A stretch of DNA of 64,000 nt, taken from Guillardia theta CCMP2712. Taxonomy: Eukaryota > Cryptophyceae > Pyrenomonadales > Geminigeraceae. The DNA is taken from NCBI RefSeq assembly GCF_000315625.1, contig NW_005434639.1, positions 426,056-490,055 on the forward strand, in the 5' to 3' direction. A program made the position numbers and the translations under genes. Below are positions 35,984-46,906 of this stretch, one piece after another (position 1 is the first letter of the stretch; the number at the start of each line of letters is the position of its first letter). The notes below the pieces were generated by a model that had not been told where the DNA came from, did not search any database, and was given only the letters and a program-made list of their open reading frames with translations.

Positions 35984-36196
35984 ATGGACCCTTCCCCCTC
36001 AGTGCTGAAGACTTCCTTGGTGGAAGAGGGGAGGAGGCAGAGATGTGTGGCGCTGACGTGTGATGCAGTGGACGACGTCATGCCTGACGGGACCTCGGAG
36101 GTGGAGACGGAACTTGCTTGGTGTGCTCGTCGGAAGCCAAGGTTCATGGACAGCGTCTACGATCTCTTCTCATCTGGAGACTTCTTCTTGAACTGA
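35984..36196 (+). CDS. Short hypothetical ORF or last exon of the MORN gene
   Basis: A 70-codon frame with exon-like codon use includes CVALTCDAVDDVMPDG, ETELAWCARRKPRFMD and ends LFSSGDFFLN. A CAG acceptor just precedes it (about 35982), so it may be the terminal exon of the MORN gene rather than a separate gene. No domain was recognised. Confidence 0.35.
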   Translation: MDPSPSVLKTSLVEEGRRQRCVALTCDAVDDVMPDGTSEVETELAWCARRKPRFMDSVYDLFSSGDFFLN

Positions 36197-36352
36197 AGAC
36201 ATCTACACCTCAGCAGGAGGCTCTCACACTGAGATAAGACAATTACAAGATAGGGATCAAAGAGGTGTAAAAGGAGGAAAGTTTGGATTCTCGAAATGAG
36301 GGTCGAACCGAAAGGAAAGGGATGCCAAGAGAAACAACAATGAAAGCTGCCA

Positions 36353-36848
36353 TCTATCATCACATCAATCTATCATCTCATCAATCTATCATCACATCAA
36401 TCTATCATCACATCAATCTATCATCACATCAATCTATCATCACATCAATCTATCATCTCATCAATCTATCATCTCATCAATCTATCATCACATCAATCTA
36501 TCATCACATCAATCTATCATCTCATCAATCTATCATCTCATCAATCTATCATCTCATCAATCTATCATCTCATCAATCTATCATCTCATCAATCTATCAT
36601 CACATCAGTCTATCATCTCATCAATCTATCATCTCATCAATCTATCATCTCATCAATCTATCATCTCATCAATCTATCATCTCATCAATCTATCATCTCA
36701 TCAATCTATCATCTCATCAATCTATCATCTCATCAATCTATCATCACATCAATCTATCATCTCATCAATCTATCATCACATCAATCTATCATCACATCAA
36801 TCTATCATCACATCAATCTATCATCGCGTAAGTCTATCATTGCATCAA
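36353..36848. repeat. 16-bp satellite, about 31 tandem copies
   Basis: A tandem array of CATCAATCTATCATC[T/A], 16 bp per unit, with a few single-base variants. T and A at the last position alternate in blocks. Because 16 is not a multiple of three, one frame cycles through all phases every 48 bp and stays open, giving a 16-residue repeat. This is almost certainly not a gene. Confidence 0.97.
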
Positions 36849-37405
36849 TAGAGGAGATGCAGGAGATGACAATATACATCAATATATATAGAATTCTCTT
36901 CTTTTTTCCAGAGTTAGTAAATCTTGAAGCGCCCTGTCTGTAAGATCCAACATCTGTACACAAATAGCTGTATATAAATTGCACTCATACAGCACGCAAA
37001 TGCTCATCAGTTTTGGCACCACTGGTTTCTGACTGGTTTCTGGCAGCAGTTTTGGTCCATGACGGCCCATATAACAGATCTTTATTAAATGGCTGGCGTA
37101 CGTATAGAATTTGAGATGCCTCTGAGGGACTAGGCGTGTCCGGTACGCTCCTGCGTCATGACTATGGGCCTTCCAAGCCATAGCATTTATTGCAGCGAGC
37201 ATTTCTCCCTCCATCGTACTGACGAACATTTAAGTGAATATTTTCGACACCGCCTTCGATATCGAGGCGAATTGAGTCAAATAGAATTGAAACTTCAGCA
37301 GAAAACTTCAACAATGAAGCAGGGTTTTTACTTGCAGTCGATCGTCATTCAAACCAGCGTGAAGATCATCGGATAAAATGATTGTATCCTGCTGTACGCC
37401 TGTAG
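36849..37405. other. AT-richer spacer before the segmental duplication
   Basis: Composition drops in GC here. A 116-codon minus-strand frame (36879-37229) has no recognisable motif and unbiased codon use. It could be a decayed transposon fragment, but this cannot be supported. Confidence 0.4.
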
Positions 37406-37603
37406 CAGGTACCCCTCCAGTAACACAGAGAAACCAGGGGGTGAAGGTGGTCAATTTAAAATCTTTTATATGAAGTTTACGTTTTAGGGAGAAGTACCCC
37501 GTGGTCTTCCCAGTTTCTTGGGAGTGATAGGGGTGGGTAGGAGAGAAGGCGGTGCAGCTTTTAAATTTGTTGTCCTCATCTCATCTACGGTTCGCCCACA
37601 TCC

Positions 37604-39682
37604 ATGATGCGATCGCCTCTCCTCCTCCTCCTCCTCCTCCTCCTCCTTGACCCTGCACATGCTTCCAGTCACGAAGAGCCTGTCCACCATCCGTCCAGCA
37701 AGGGGCTTCACGGCTCCTTCCACATCGCTCCCGATTTCAAGAAGCTGGCCGACACAATCGCACAAAACATGATGGCGGCGAAGCGAGCTCTCCAGCTCCA
37801 CAAGCTCCAAGATGCTGGCAAGCCGCAGACAGGCAGCTCTGTCCGTCAATCTACATCCTGTCCAGACTCTACTCAGGTCATCGCGAACTGCAGCTTAGAG
37901 TACTCCAGCATGTACAGCCCAAGTGCCGACATGGCAAGCATTTGTCAATCGAGCAGCACCTGCGTCAGTCAGCTGCAGACGCTGTCGAGCAAGTACAAGA
38001 GCACAGCCGGATGCTCGACCGACTATCAGGCTCAGAGTGTCCAGGCCTGGCTGTTACAGATCAAATATGGCTGTGTGAAAGACGGAAGTAAGTACTGCGC
38101 GACCACATGGGCGAGCGCTACCGATTTGTCGTACAAGGTGGTGGACGCGAGCTGGATAAGACGTCGCGGCTGACAATGCTGTCAGGATCTGTGCAGCTCT
38201 GCGTGCTTCAGCCAGTACAGGACCATATACCAAGAAGTGTACGGGGCCTCTGAAGCCGAGTACCTCAACATGGTGTGCCAGAAGGACTCCAAAGGCAACT
38301 ACTGCATGGACACGATGACGTCGTCAGAGACAGCAATGTCCGGCAGCATGATATGCTCTGAGTGCGGCGCGCTGGTACGGCCTGTCGGATCAGGAGGCAG
38401 AGAAGCTTGCGGGCTGACAACGTGCGACAGATGATAAAGATGTCCCAGTCGTCTGGCGCATCGATCGCTGACAGCAGCGTCGACATCGACACCGTATATG
38501 GGGCCATGTGCTCGAAAGGTGATCAGAGCCCGACGTGACCAAGCGCTATGAGCTGACGTCATGCTCAGACGGCGACTCCTACTGCTTTGACAAATTCATC
38601 GCGGCAGCTTTGTCCACCGGAGCCAGCGGCAGCAGCAGCTCCGAGACCTGTGACGGGACGAGCTCGACCTGTACCAACGTCTGTAAGGTACGCGCGAGTG
38701 CCAGACTGCTCCGGCCGCCTTCCTTCTCAATGAGTCTTGATGCCTCCCAGAACGACCTCAAGACGGTCAACGACATTGGCTGCTGCGCAGGCTCCATGCT
38801 CGCAGCGATCCCTGAATCGAAGAAAGAGGCCGAGAACGCGGCGAAGCTCTGCTCTCAAAGCCTGCCGAAGCCATGTGAGCTCTGACAGGCCGCACGCGGA
38901 GCTTGTGACAGCTGACGTCTCGAGGGGCTGCGCAGGCGGGGCGGGGCCCTCGTTCAACCTCAAGATCGAGATATCGAACCTCAAGCAGAGCTGGTACGCC
39001 GCAAACAAGGCCACCGCAGACCCCTTGGTGAGTCGCGTCATGTCTCGAGAGAGAAGGCGGCGCCATGCCTGATCTTGAGCAGCTCGCCACGGACATGAAC
39101 TCGGCCTTCGGCACTACAGCTGGGCAGGTGAGAGAGAGCGCAGAGGCCCCGCCTGCGCGTGCGATGATGGGCGGGGGGATGACGAGAGGCTGGCAGGCGA
39201 AGATGGGGGCGTCGACGGCAGGAGCAGGCGGCACTTCCATCGACGTGAGCATCACCACCGCCAACAAAGATCAGGTAACTTCGCTAGACCCGTAAGCGCT
39301 GCTCTGATGACGTCACGGCTAGGGTACTGCGGTAGAGAACAACATCAAAAAGTACAAGGCGAGGCGGAGCGGAAGCGTAAGTCAAGGACTGTGTCTCTGA
39401 CCGAAGGCGCTGACGGATGGCTGGTAGTCCCTTAGCCTGGCCACCACGAGCACAAACCTTCCCTCCGACGCCAAGATCGACCCGTCCAAGGCTTTAAGCG
39501 TCACGGTCTCGTCCTACGTCAAGGGCTCCTCGGCTGCCTCGCGATCTCTTGCGTGGTCGGTGCTGTCGGTGGTTGTGCTGAACGTGTTGGTGAGACCTGC
39601 GATGCCGGGGCTTGCGAGAGACCTGACGATCAAGGGCTGCTGCAGGTCGTGGGGAGGATGGGTGCTCATTGGTGAGGGATAG
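37604..39682 (+). CDS. Secreted Cys-rich surface protein, copy A
   Basis: The ATG at 37604 starts a strong signal peptide (MMRSPLLLLLLLLLLDPAHA). The exons read as a Cys-rich ectodomain: QSTSCPDSTQVIANCSLEYS, QAWLLQIKYGCVKDGSKYC, and, across a 48-bp intron (38138-38185), DLCSSACFSQYRTIYQEVYG. Next come MIKMSQSSGASIADSSVD, DGDSYCFDKFIAAAL, SSTCTNVCK, then NDLKTVNDIGCCAGSMLAAI. Later exons carry FNLKIEISNLKQSWYAANK, LATDMNSAFGTTAGQ, TSIDVSITTANKDQ and GTAVENNIKKYKARRSGS. The last long exon has a hydrophobic stretch, SLAWSVLSVVVLNVLV, and a stop at 39680-39682. The layout suggests an extracellular protein anchored by a C-terminal TM or GPI signal. I do not recognise the family. The copy at 51796 has lost the GCC-containing exon. 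Confidence 0.7.
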
Positions 39683-40116
39683 GATCCTACTGTGAGGATC
39701 CGGACTCGTGGAGTGCTCTTTTGGACAAGAGAAGTGGTAGCCATGAGGCATGAAGAGATCGCAGTCGGATGACCGCGTGAAGCTGATGCTTGACGGAGCC
39801 TATGTTGCTGACCGTACTCAATGACAACGTAGTCATTAGTCACTTGCCACAACACAATACTTACAAAGCTACCTACAAGAATACTTGATAACATACATGA
39901 TCACGGATCTTTTACACGTTATCCTGGCCCGCGCACAGACCGACGGTGCTGCTCGATGAGAGCGTGTTGCCGACTGACCATCTCATTGAAACTAGCACTG
40001 AGTGTCTTCAAGGTCGTTTCGCAGGCCACTGGCCTGCAATACTTGATTAAGAGTAAAAACAAACCTTCCAGTCAACAATCAAGGATATTTGAAAACTTGA
40101 CCAAGGAGATTCCTCA
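39683..40116. other. Spacer between the two duplicated genes (copy A)
   Basis: No exon seen. The same spacer in copy B (53816-54308) differs by small indels. It should contain the promoter of the coiled-coil gene. Confidence 0.5.
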
Positions 40117-43106
40117 ATGGCTGAAGATGATGTTCTCCAGTCGCTGGTGCGGTTATGGCAGCGGACGGCCTCCCCCTCCTCCCCCTCCTCCCTCCCTCCC
40201 CCCTCGTCCTCCTGCCTGCCCAGCGCTCCCGCAAGTCAGCTTCCTCAGCCCTCCAGTCACTCCTATCAAGCTGCGTTCCTGTCCTCCTGCGCAAGCCTTC
40301 CTCATGCGGCGAGGGTAGCCAAGATGAAAGCTACTCAAGAAGACTTGCTGCGAATGCTGCTGCTGGCCTGCCGGGAAAGGATCGACGGCCTTTGCTCATC
40401 CATGAGGATGAGCGAGGAGGAGAAGACGTCACATCCGGAGTTACTGAGCAGCGAGGTGTCTGAAGGGCTGCTGCTGAAGCTGGAGGATCTCGAAGCAAGG
40501 CTGACGAGGGACATGGAGAGCATGAGATCACTTCTTGCAGGAGTGGCTGAGTACGAGAACCTTCTCCGAGAGCGGGCGATGCTGGAAACAACCTTCACCG
40601 ACTCCTCCAGGCTGCTGGATCGCACTTCGAACTCGTACACTCTTCGGCGATCGGAGGAGCGGTACAAGGCTCTGGTGCTCAAGATCATACCTGAGAGAAG
40701 GAAGGAGCTGCTGGGGACGAAGGTACCTTGACAGCCCAGATGAAGTGATACCAGCGGACGAGGAAGGTGTACGGGGACGAGGAGCAGAGCAGTCTCAGGT
40801 GAAGGCGAGCAGAGGAAATGATATGAAGGGATCGCAGAATGTTTCGAAAGAGAGGATAGTCCGCATCCAGCACAATCGTGACAGAGGCGAAGAGCACATC
40901 TCCCAAGTCTCACAGTCTATCTCCTTCATCTCTGCTGCAGAGCCTTCTATAGAGCCAGACGCTTCTCCAGGTCAACCGCTAGTCTCCTCTCTGCACAGTA
41001 GCTCAAGTGCTTGTAGCTCGGCGGTCGAAGAAGCAAGAGCGTGCTTCAAGCCTGCTGATGGACCGGGTGGAAGCCCTGGAGACCTGGGCAAGAGAGCGGT
41101 GCGACAGGGGTGGTGTTCTTGACTGCGTGGACGTCAGGTCCTGAAGCAGCAAGGAGAGATATCAGCGATGCAGGACCAGGAGAGGCTGATGAGACAAGGT
41201 CCGTGATGAGGCGGCTGGTTTTCTGTGCTAACCCCTCCTCGCAAGAGCTGGGAGAGTCGGACTCCAAGAGCAGAGACGCGGCTATCCACAAGCTGACAGT
41301 GAGGATGAGAAGAATGGAAGGTGGAGTTTCGGGGCGTCCTCCTGCCCCTGACATGAGCGCAGACATGATGAAGAGATGTCAAGTCGGACAAGACTCGCCC
41401 AAGGCAGAGGGTCACACCAATGGTGGGTCTGGCGCTTGCTGACATGCTGCAGAGAAATCCAAGAGCATGCCTGCGGATGCGTTGGTGCTGAAGAAGGATC
41501 ATAGCAAACTCCAAGAATCGCTCAAGCTTGCCCAAGAAAAGATTGTGACGTTGGAGGTTCGGGTCGGGCGCTCGCACCGCCTTGTGACAAGCCGAGCAGG
41601 CCAAGCAAGGGAAGCTGATAGAGCAGCTGGCGGAGCTCTCGCTCAAGCTGCAAGGTGAGTCAGGAGGGAGAGACTCGATGGGATGAGCTCAGGATGAGGT
41701 GCAGACAAGAAGTTCGTCCAGCCGTTAGACCTCAAGTCTGCCTTTCAGAGCTTGTTCCAAGGCTTCACCAACGTCCTCGACCCCTCTCAGCCAAAACGAG
41801 CCGGTTCCCCAGCTTTCTCCTTCTCCTGCTCTGCTCCTGCCCTTGTTTACCTCCTGCTCTGCTCCTGCTCATCCTCCTTCTCGCCTTGTTGGATCCTCAA
41901 GTCTCTCTAGGTAACTCGGGTGAGGAGAAGAAGGTTCGCTTCGCCTACATCGGCGAGCACTTCGCTCACTCGCTACTGAGCGGCTTCAGCGCCATCGAGA
42001 AAGTGGAGAAGAAGCATCTTGAGCTCCTGGTCGAGCTGGAGGAGCAGCGGGAGAGGCACCAGCAGGAGAGGATCGAAATTTCCCGCAAGCTTGCGGACGT
42101 CCTGTCGAGATGCGACAACTGCGACACCGTGGCAGAAGAAGTTAAACTCGACCTGCAGGAGGTCGCTGCTCGCGCAGAGGAAGGGAGGGAGGCAGCTCGG
42201 AGCGTGTGCTGTCTGAGCGACGAAGTGATTTCCTGCCAGCAAGGCTTGGACGAACTCCGCTCGCGCACTGTCATGCTGGAAGAGAGGAGCGGGCAATCTG
42301 AGGGGAGCAAGTCAGCACAGAGACAGGGAGATGTAAAGCAGGAAGGAGGTACAAGAGAGTGCGGAGAAGAGCATGGGGAGGAGGGGAGGAGCGCGTTGGA
42401 GGATCTTTCCTCGCGCGTGTCTCTCCTTGAAGCTTCTCTGGCAGCCTCTGCTCCCTCTCCCTCTCCCTCTATATCCGCTGAGGCCATCAACGCGCTCAGT
42501 GAGGAGCTCACAGAGAGGATAGAGGAGTCTGCGGCGCGACGAGACAGCAGCCTGATGAAGACGCTGGAGGAGGCGATGCTCTCCTGCGTGTCGCGCGACG
42601 ACGTGCGAGAGAGTCTGCTGCTGTATGCCAGCAAGAAGGACCTCAAGGCGAGCGAGAGCAGGACCTGGGAGCGCATCGCCAAGGTCGAGGAGGAGGGAGC
42701 GCAGACTTCTGCGATGATCAAGCTGGCGAGGAAGGAGCTGGAGGGGATGAAGAGTAGCTTCCTCCTCTCCTCGCAGGAGCTCGCGGCAAAGCTCTCGAGC
42801 CACGAAGAAGACTGTGCCGAGGCGGTAGACGCGCTGTCAGGCAGCATTGCACAAGTCTCGTCCGAGCTCTTCAAGTTTGCAGCAAGTCAGTCGGAGCTGT
42901 TTGTTCGACGCGACGAGCTCGCCAGCATTCGAACCTTGACGAGCAAGGCGGAGAGTGAAGACAACAGAAGCAGCGAGCTAGAGGAGGAGCGGGAGGGGGA
43001 AGAGACACAGCAGCATTCGAGGGAAGAGGAGGCAAAGAAGGATCAGGAGGGGAAAGGAGAGGGAAACTTGACGAGACAAATGGTATCAGCATGTGGGTAT
43101 TGTTGA
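40117..43106 (+). pseudogene. Coiled-coil protein gene, copy A, frameshifted and truncated by the element
   Basis: It begins like copy B (MAEDDVLQSLVRLWQRTAS, then helical sequence such as LLLKLEDLEARLTRDMESM). A 50-bp stretch present in copy B (about 54906-54955) is missing after KELL. This shifts the frame and gives a stop at about 40731 unless splicing avoids it. Downstream the long coiled-coil exon (about 41920-43066; AHSLLSGFSAIEKVEKKHLE onward) is intact until GEG at 43066. After that about 13 foreign codons, some from the element's inverted repeat, run to a stop at 43106. About 130 C-terminal residues found in copy B are therefore lost. It may still be transcribed as a shortened protein. 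Confidence 0.7.
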
Positions 43107-45663
43107 CTTCATTGAAAATTAGCATTGCACTGCAGTGGTTTTCATCGAGGAATTTCAAATATGGACGACTGAAGACCACCCTGAAGACCATCAAAATAAC
43201 AGAGGGTCTTGTGACTCTGTACGTAAAAACGATGATTCCTGCGTACAATACAACAATAAATCTATTACACTACTAAAATTTAAATATATTCCTATTGCAG
43301 TACAATGCTAATAATATCCAAATTAAAACACTTGAAAACACAATGACAAAATTTCTATTAAGATTATGTTCAATAAATATTAATCACCCATTGCAATAAA
43401 TATTATTTCAATTAAAATAATATCCAATAAATATTAATCTTGAATCTTGTTGCCATATCAATGTAAATTAATGCTGCAGTGTGGTGCATAAATTACACAA
43501 TGTAAAACGGCGGTATAGCATGAGCAAAGCGAATGCTATGATGAGCACGCAGTGCTCATCTATTCCATTGCAACTTGTGCTACACTTGTTATTCCTATTA
43601 CACTAGAATACCAACAAGATTCAAGATTCAACATTGGAAAAATATATTATAACCCAATTATATTTATTGAACAAAATTTGAATAAGAATAATAAACAAGA
43701 TATTTTTCTAATTTCATATCAATGTAAATCATTGCTGCATTGCGGTGCATAAATTACACAATGTAAAACGGCGGTATAGCATGAGCAACGCGAATGCTAT
43801 GATGAGCGCGCAGTGCGAATCTATTCCATTGCAACTTGAGCTTCACTATTACACTCGCAAACCCTTGATTACAAGTCTTCAGTCGTCCATATTTGAAATT
43901 CCTCGATGAAAACCACTGCAGTGCAATGCTAATTTTCAATGAAGTCAACAATACCCACATGCTGATACCAAATGGTAGAATTCATACCTTTAAACACAGG
44001 CATGAATCCTTAATTAAAAAAATGAATCTGTTTCAATATCAGTGTCTAAAACATCAACAGATGCCTCCTAAAAAACAATTGGATGACCATATGCCACCAA
44101 ATATTATCAAATCCGCTGATGCTCCTCTTCCTAAAACATTTATTGATTTAGAGATTCTTGATTAATTCATTTATAGAACTATTCAATAAAACAAAAATAA
44201 ATCATATTTTTTTATACTTACTATATACACCTATGTCGTGCATGTTTTACACTTTTCCCACACATTTTAACAGCGTTACTGCATGAAATGCGGTGGGCAA
44301 GGCCCTATCACTGTTACACTTGCTAAACTTGATTACAATGCTTACCATTAATATATCCTTTCAATTATAGCATCACATCACTGTTTGTTTTCACAACATT
44401 TCAATAAATATCAACGAGCGTACCCACGGAGTGGCTTGAACAAACATATTATACATTTGTTTTCCTATTAATTATCTCAGGCATCACGAGCTTAAATAAG
44501 TGATGCTCCACCAATCAACCTATTGGAAATACATCTGCAACGATTCTCTCTTTTGAATGTGCGTGAACCTGTAACTCTATATCAACACAAATTTAACATT
44601 AATTATCAAAACCAATAAGTGCAACATTTTTTGTGTGGTGTGATCATGCACGCATATATACATCTGCAACCCGAATACATAAGCAACGATTCTCTCTTTT
44701 GGAAATACATCTGCAACTTTTTGGATGTGCGTGAACCTATAACTCTATAGTAACCTATATCATTCACACCAATAAGTGCAATCCGTTTTTTTGTGTGGTT
44801 TGATCATACACTCATATATACATGTGCAACCAATTGGAAATACATCAGCAACCTGAATGTATCTGCAACTTTTTGGATGTGCGTGAACCTATAACTCTAT
44901 AGTAACCTATATCATTCACACCAATAAGTGTAATACGTTTTTTTGTGTGGTGTGATCATACACTCATATACACATCTGCAACCAATTGAAAATACATCAG
45001 CAACCCGAATGCATCCGCAACGATTCTCTCTTTTGAATTTGCGTGACTCTGTTAACCTGTGACAACTCAAATCTAACATTAAATATTAAAACCAATAAGT
45101 GCAACCTTTTTTGTGTGGTTGCCTCCGGCAAGCACAGCGTGTGATGATACACGCATATATACATCTGCAACCCGAATGCATCAGGAACCAATTGGAAAGA
45201 CATTTGCAACCTTTTGGATGTGCGTGAACCTGTAACTCTATAGTAACCTATATCATTCACACCAATAAGTGCAATACGTTTTTTTGTGTGGTTTGATCAT
45301 ACACTCATATATACATGTGCAACGATTCTCTCTTTTGAATGTGCGTGAACATGTAACTCTATGACAACCCAAATCTAATATTAAAACCAAAAAGTGCAAT
45401 ACGTTTTTTGTGTGGTTGCCTCCGGCAAGCAAAGCGGCAAAGCGTGTGATGATACACTCATATATACATCTGCAACCCGAATGCATCAGGAACCAATTGG
45501 AAATACATTTGCAACCAATTGGATGTGCGTGAACCTGTAACTCTATAGTAACCTATATCATTCACACCAAAAAGTGCAATCCATTTTTTTGTGTGGTGTG
45601 ATCATGCACGCATATACACATCTGCAACCAATTGGAAATATATCTGCAACCCGAATGCATCAG
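43080..45663 (+). repeat. Left terminal inverted repeat
   Basis: It runs from ATGGTATCAGC to ATGCATCAG and is the reverse complement of 49032-51615. It comprises an outer 890-bp cassette, a middle AT-rich part (43971-44500) and an inner tandem-repeat part. It contains no clear gene. A 90-codon frame near 43893-44165 that starts in the 96-bp sub-repeat has some protein-like character but no ATG at its 5' end. Confidence 0.93.
43081..43970 (+). repeat. Outer 890-bp cassette bounded by its own 96-bp inverted repeats
   Basis: 43081-43176 (TGGTATCAGC to GACTGAAGAC) is repeated in inverted form at 43875-43970. Inside, a segment of about 120 bp occurs twice in direct orientation (about 43472-43600 and 43733-43855), both with GTAAAACGGCGGTATAGCAT. 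The first copy has a perfect hairpin, GATGAGCAC-GCA-GTGCTCATC (43540-43560). The mirror cassette is at 50725-51614. It looks like a small non-autonomous (MITE-like) unit that forms the ends of the larger element. Confidence 0.85.
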
Positions 45664-45985
45664 GAACCAATTGGAAATACATTTTCAACCAATTGGATGT
45701 GCGTGAACCTGTAACTCTATATATCAAGTTAAATCTAATTTATCATTCCCACCAAAAAGTGCAATCCATTTTTTTGTGTGGTGTGATCATGCACGCATAT
45801 ACACATCTGCAACCAATTGGAAATATATCTGCAACCCGAATGCATCAGGAACCAATTGGAAATACATTTGCAACCAATTGGATGTGCGTGAACCTGTAAC
45901 TCTATAGTAACCTATATCATTCCCACCAAAAAGTGCAATCCATTTTTTTGTGTGGTGTGATCATGCACTCATATAAAAAGTAAAG
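44500..45985 (+). repeat. Subterminal tandem repeats, about nine units of 120-180 bp
   Basis: Units share ordered boxes: TGCAACC with AATTGGAAATAC; ATGTGCGTGAACCTGTAACT; TAACCTATATCATTC; CACCAATAAGTGCAAT; GTTTTTTTGTGTGGT; and GATCATACACTCATATATAC. Unit lengths vary because boxes are dropped (for example CGATTCTCTCTTTTGAA replaces AATTGGAAATAC in some). Anchored on GTGCGTGAAC, units begin near 44559, 44727, 44878, 45040, 45219, 45340, 45523, 45700 and 45884. The last two lie outside the inverted repeat. The right arm mirrors the first seven. Confidence 0.88.
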
Positions 45986-46044
45986 CTTTTGTGGTGTGAG
46001 TACTTAAAAAAATGAACATTGAAATATAAGATTAAGATAGAAAA

Positions 46045-46551
46045 ATGTCTGATTCCCTAGAAAATTCATTAGGGAAAATAGAGATAGATATGAAAGAATA
46101 TGTAGAAGAATGGAAAATAGAAGAAGATGTGATAACTTATGGGAAACATATATGTTGTGTATGCAATGAAGAAGAAGCGACAATAGAATGTGAGCAATGC
46201 AAATCATATCCGATATGTATAGATTGTATAAATAATCTAAAGAAGAGATATGTATATTACAAAGAGATATTTGAAGTGAAGGGGATAACACGTAAATATG
46301 ATGAGAGACATAGTCATAAGATAACATTTGAATGTCCATTGTGTAGGAAGGTGAATGAGATAAGCATGTGGAAAGAAGAATTAACGAAGGAGGATGTGAT
46401 AAAATTCACGTTTGGAGATTATGCATTTATCTCAATGCTAGTGAATGAGAATAAAATCCTGAATGAAAGCATGAAAAACTCATATCATAGAGATTATCAA
46501 GGAGATTATGAAGGAAAACATAGAATTGAAGGACTACAAGAAAAGATATGA
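46045..46551 (+). CDS. RING-like zinc-finger protein of the element
   Basis: A 168-residue, Glu/Lys-rich ORF starts at an ATG at 46045. Eight Cys form four CxxC pairs: C37-C40 (CVC), C49-C52 (CEQC), C58-C61 (CIDC) and C97-C100 (FECPLC). The final ECPLCRK is typical of RING fingers. The 35-residue gap before it and the all-Cys pattern fit a RING/B-box variant. RING proteins are usually ubiquitin E3 ligases. Small AT-rich RING genes are common in large DNA viruses and related elements, but this is only a resemblance. The end overlaps the next ORF by 44 bases in another frame. No intron is needed. The A-rich coding strand differs from host genes. Confidence 0.75.
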   Translation: MSDSLENSLGKIEIDMKEYVEEWKIEEDVITYGKHICCVCNEEEATIECEQCKSYPICIDCINNLKKRYVYYKEIFEVKGITRKYDERHSHKITFECPLCRKVNEISMWKEELTKEDVIKFTFGDYAFISMLVNENKILNESMKNSYHRDYQGDYEGKHRIEGLQEKI

Positions 46552-46882
46552 AGACTTGATGAGATATATAAATGAGAAGAAAGATATATTTGATAAAGAA
46601 TCGTGCAATATAGAGAATCAGAAATTAAGATTTAAATTGAGCGATAGTGTAAGGGAAATAAAAGAATTGAAGAGAGAGAAAATGTTGCTAAGAGCATATA
46701 ATGAAGGTTTATGTCACATGATGGAAAAATATAAATCAATGGTGAAAGAAAGTTTTATGAAAGTGGATAGATATACGAAGAGAAAAAGGGATGAATTCAT
46801 AGGAAAACTAGAATTGCGAATGAGAATAAATGTAAAAGTGAGAGAGGATAACACTCATGAATGTTATAGTTCATGGATATAA
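46508..46882 (+). CDS. Coiled-coil protein of the element
   Basis: A 124-residue, highly charged (Lys/Glu/Arg) ORF starts at an ATG at 46508, within the end of the RING gene. Heptad-like segments such as LKDYKKRYEDLMRYINEKKD and KLSDSVREIKELKREKMLLR suggest coiled coil. No catalytic motif was seen. Alternatively, a -1 frameshift near 46540 would join it to the RING ORF as one RING plus coiled-coil protein, a TRIM-like order. Confidence 0.6.
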   Translation: MKENIELKDYKKRYEDLMRYINEKKDIFDKESCNIENQKLRFKLSDSVREIKELKREKMLLRAYNEGLCHMMEKYKSMVKESFMKVDRYTKRKRDEFIGKLELRMRINVKVREDNTHECYSSWI

Positions 46883-46906
46883 AGGTTTTTTATTTATAAA
46901 GAGTAA

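Larger units (their letters stand above)
37406..43066 (+). repeat. Segmental duplication, copy A (5.6 kb)
   Basis: Copy A matches 51629-57262 in the same orientation, with near identity through both genes. The offset is 14192 at the first start codon and 14196 at the 3' end. The first 200 bp are more diverged and contain a 31-35 bp length difference upstream of the ATG. Copy A ends inside the coiled-coil gene at GGGAAA (43061-43066), about 14 bp before the inverted-repeat element. Internal differences include a replaced patch (about 38736-38815), a 50-bp deletion near 40715 and a 45-bp extra segment near 40804 relative to copy B. Confidence 0.93.

Noticed and set aside
36353-36848. Tandem 16-bp array considered as CRISPR
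   Set aside because: Units are directly contiguous, with no spacers of unique sequence, in a eukaryotic context.
36879-37229. 116-codon minus-strand frame between the satellite and the duplication
   Set aside because: No motif, no splice context and neutral codon use. It may be a decayed insertion, but nothing supports a gene.
43893-44165. 90-codon frame in the left arm (mirrored at 50530-50802)
   Set aside because: It starts at TTG inside the 96-bp sub-repeat, with no ATG in a sensible place. It is kept only as a remark because its second half looks mildly protein-like.
44997-45486. Short minus-strand frames over the subterminal tandem repeats (mirrored at 49209-49698)
   Set aside because: They are by-products of the repeated boxes and differ in reading frame from unit to unit.
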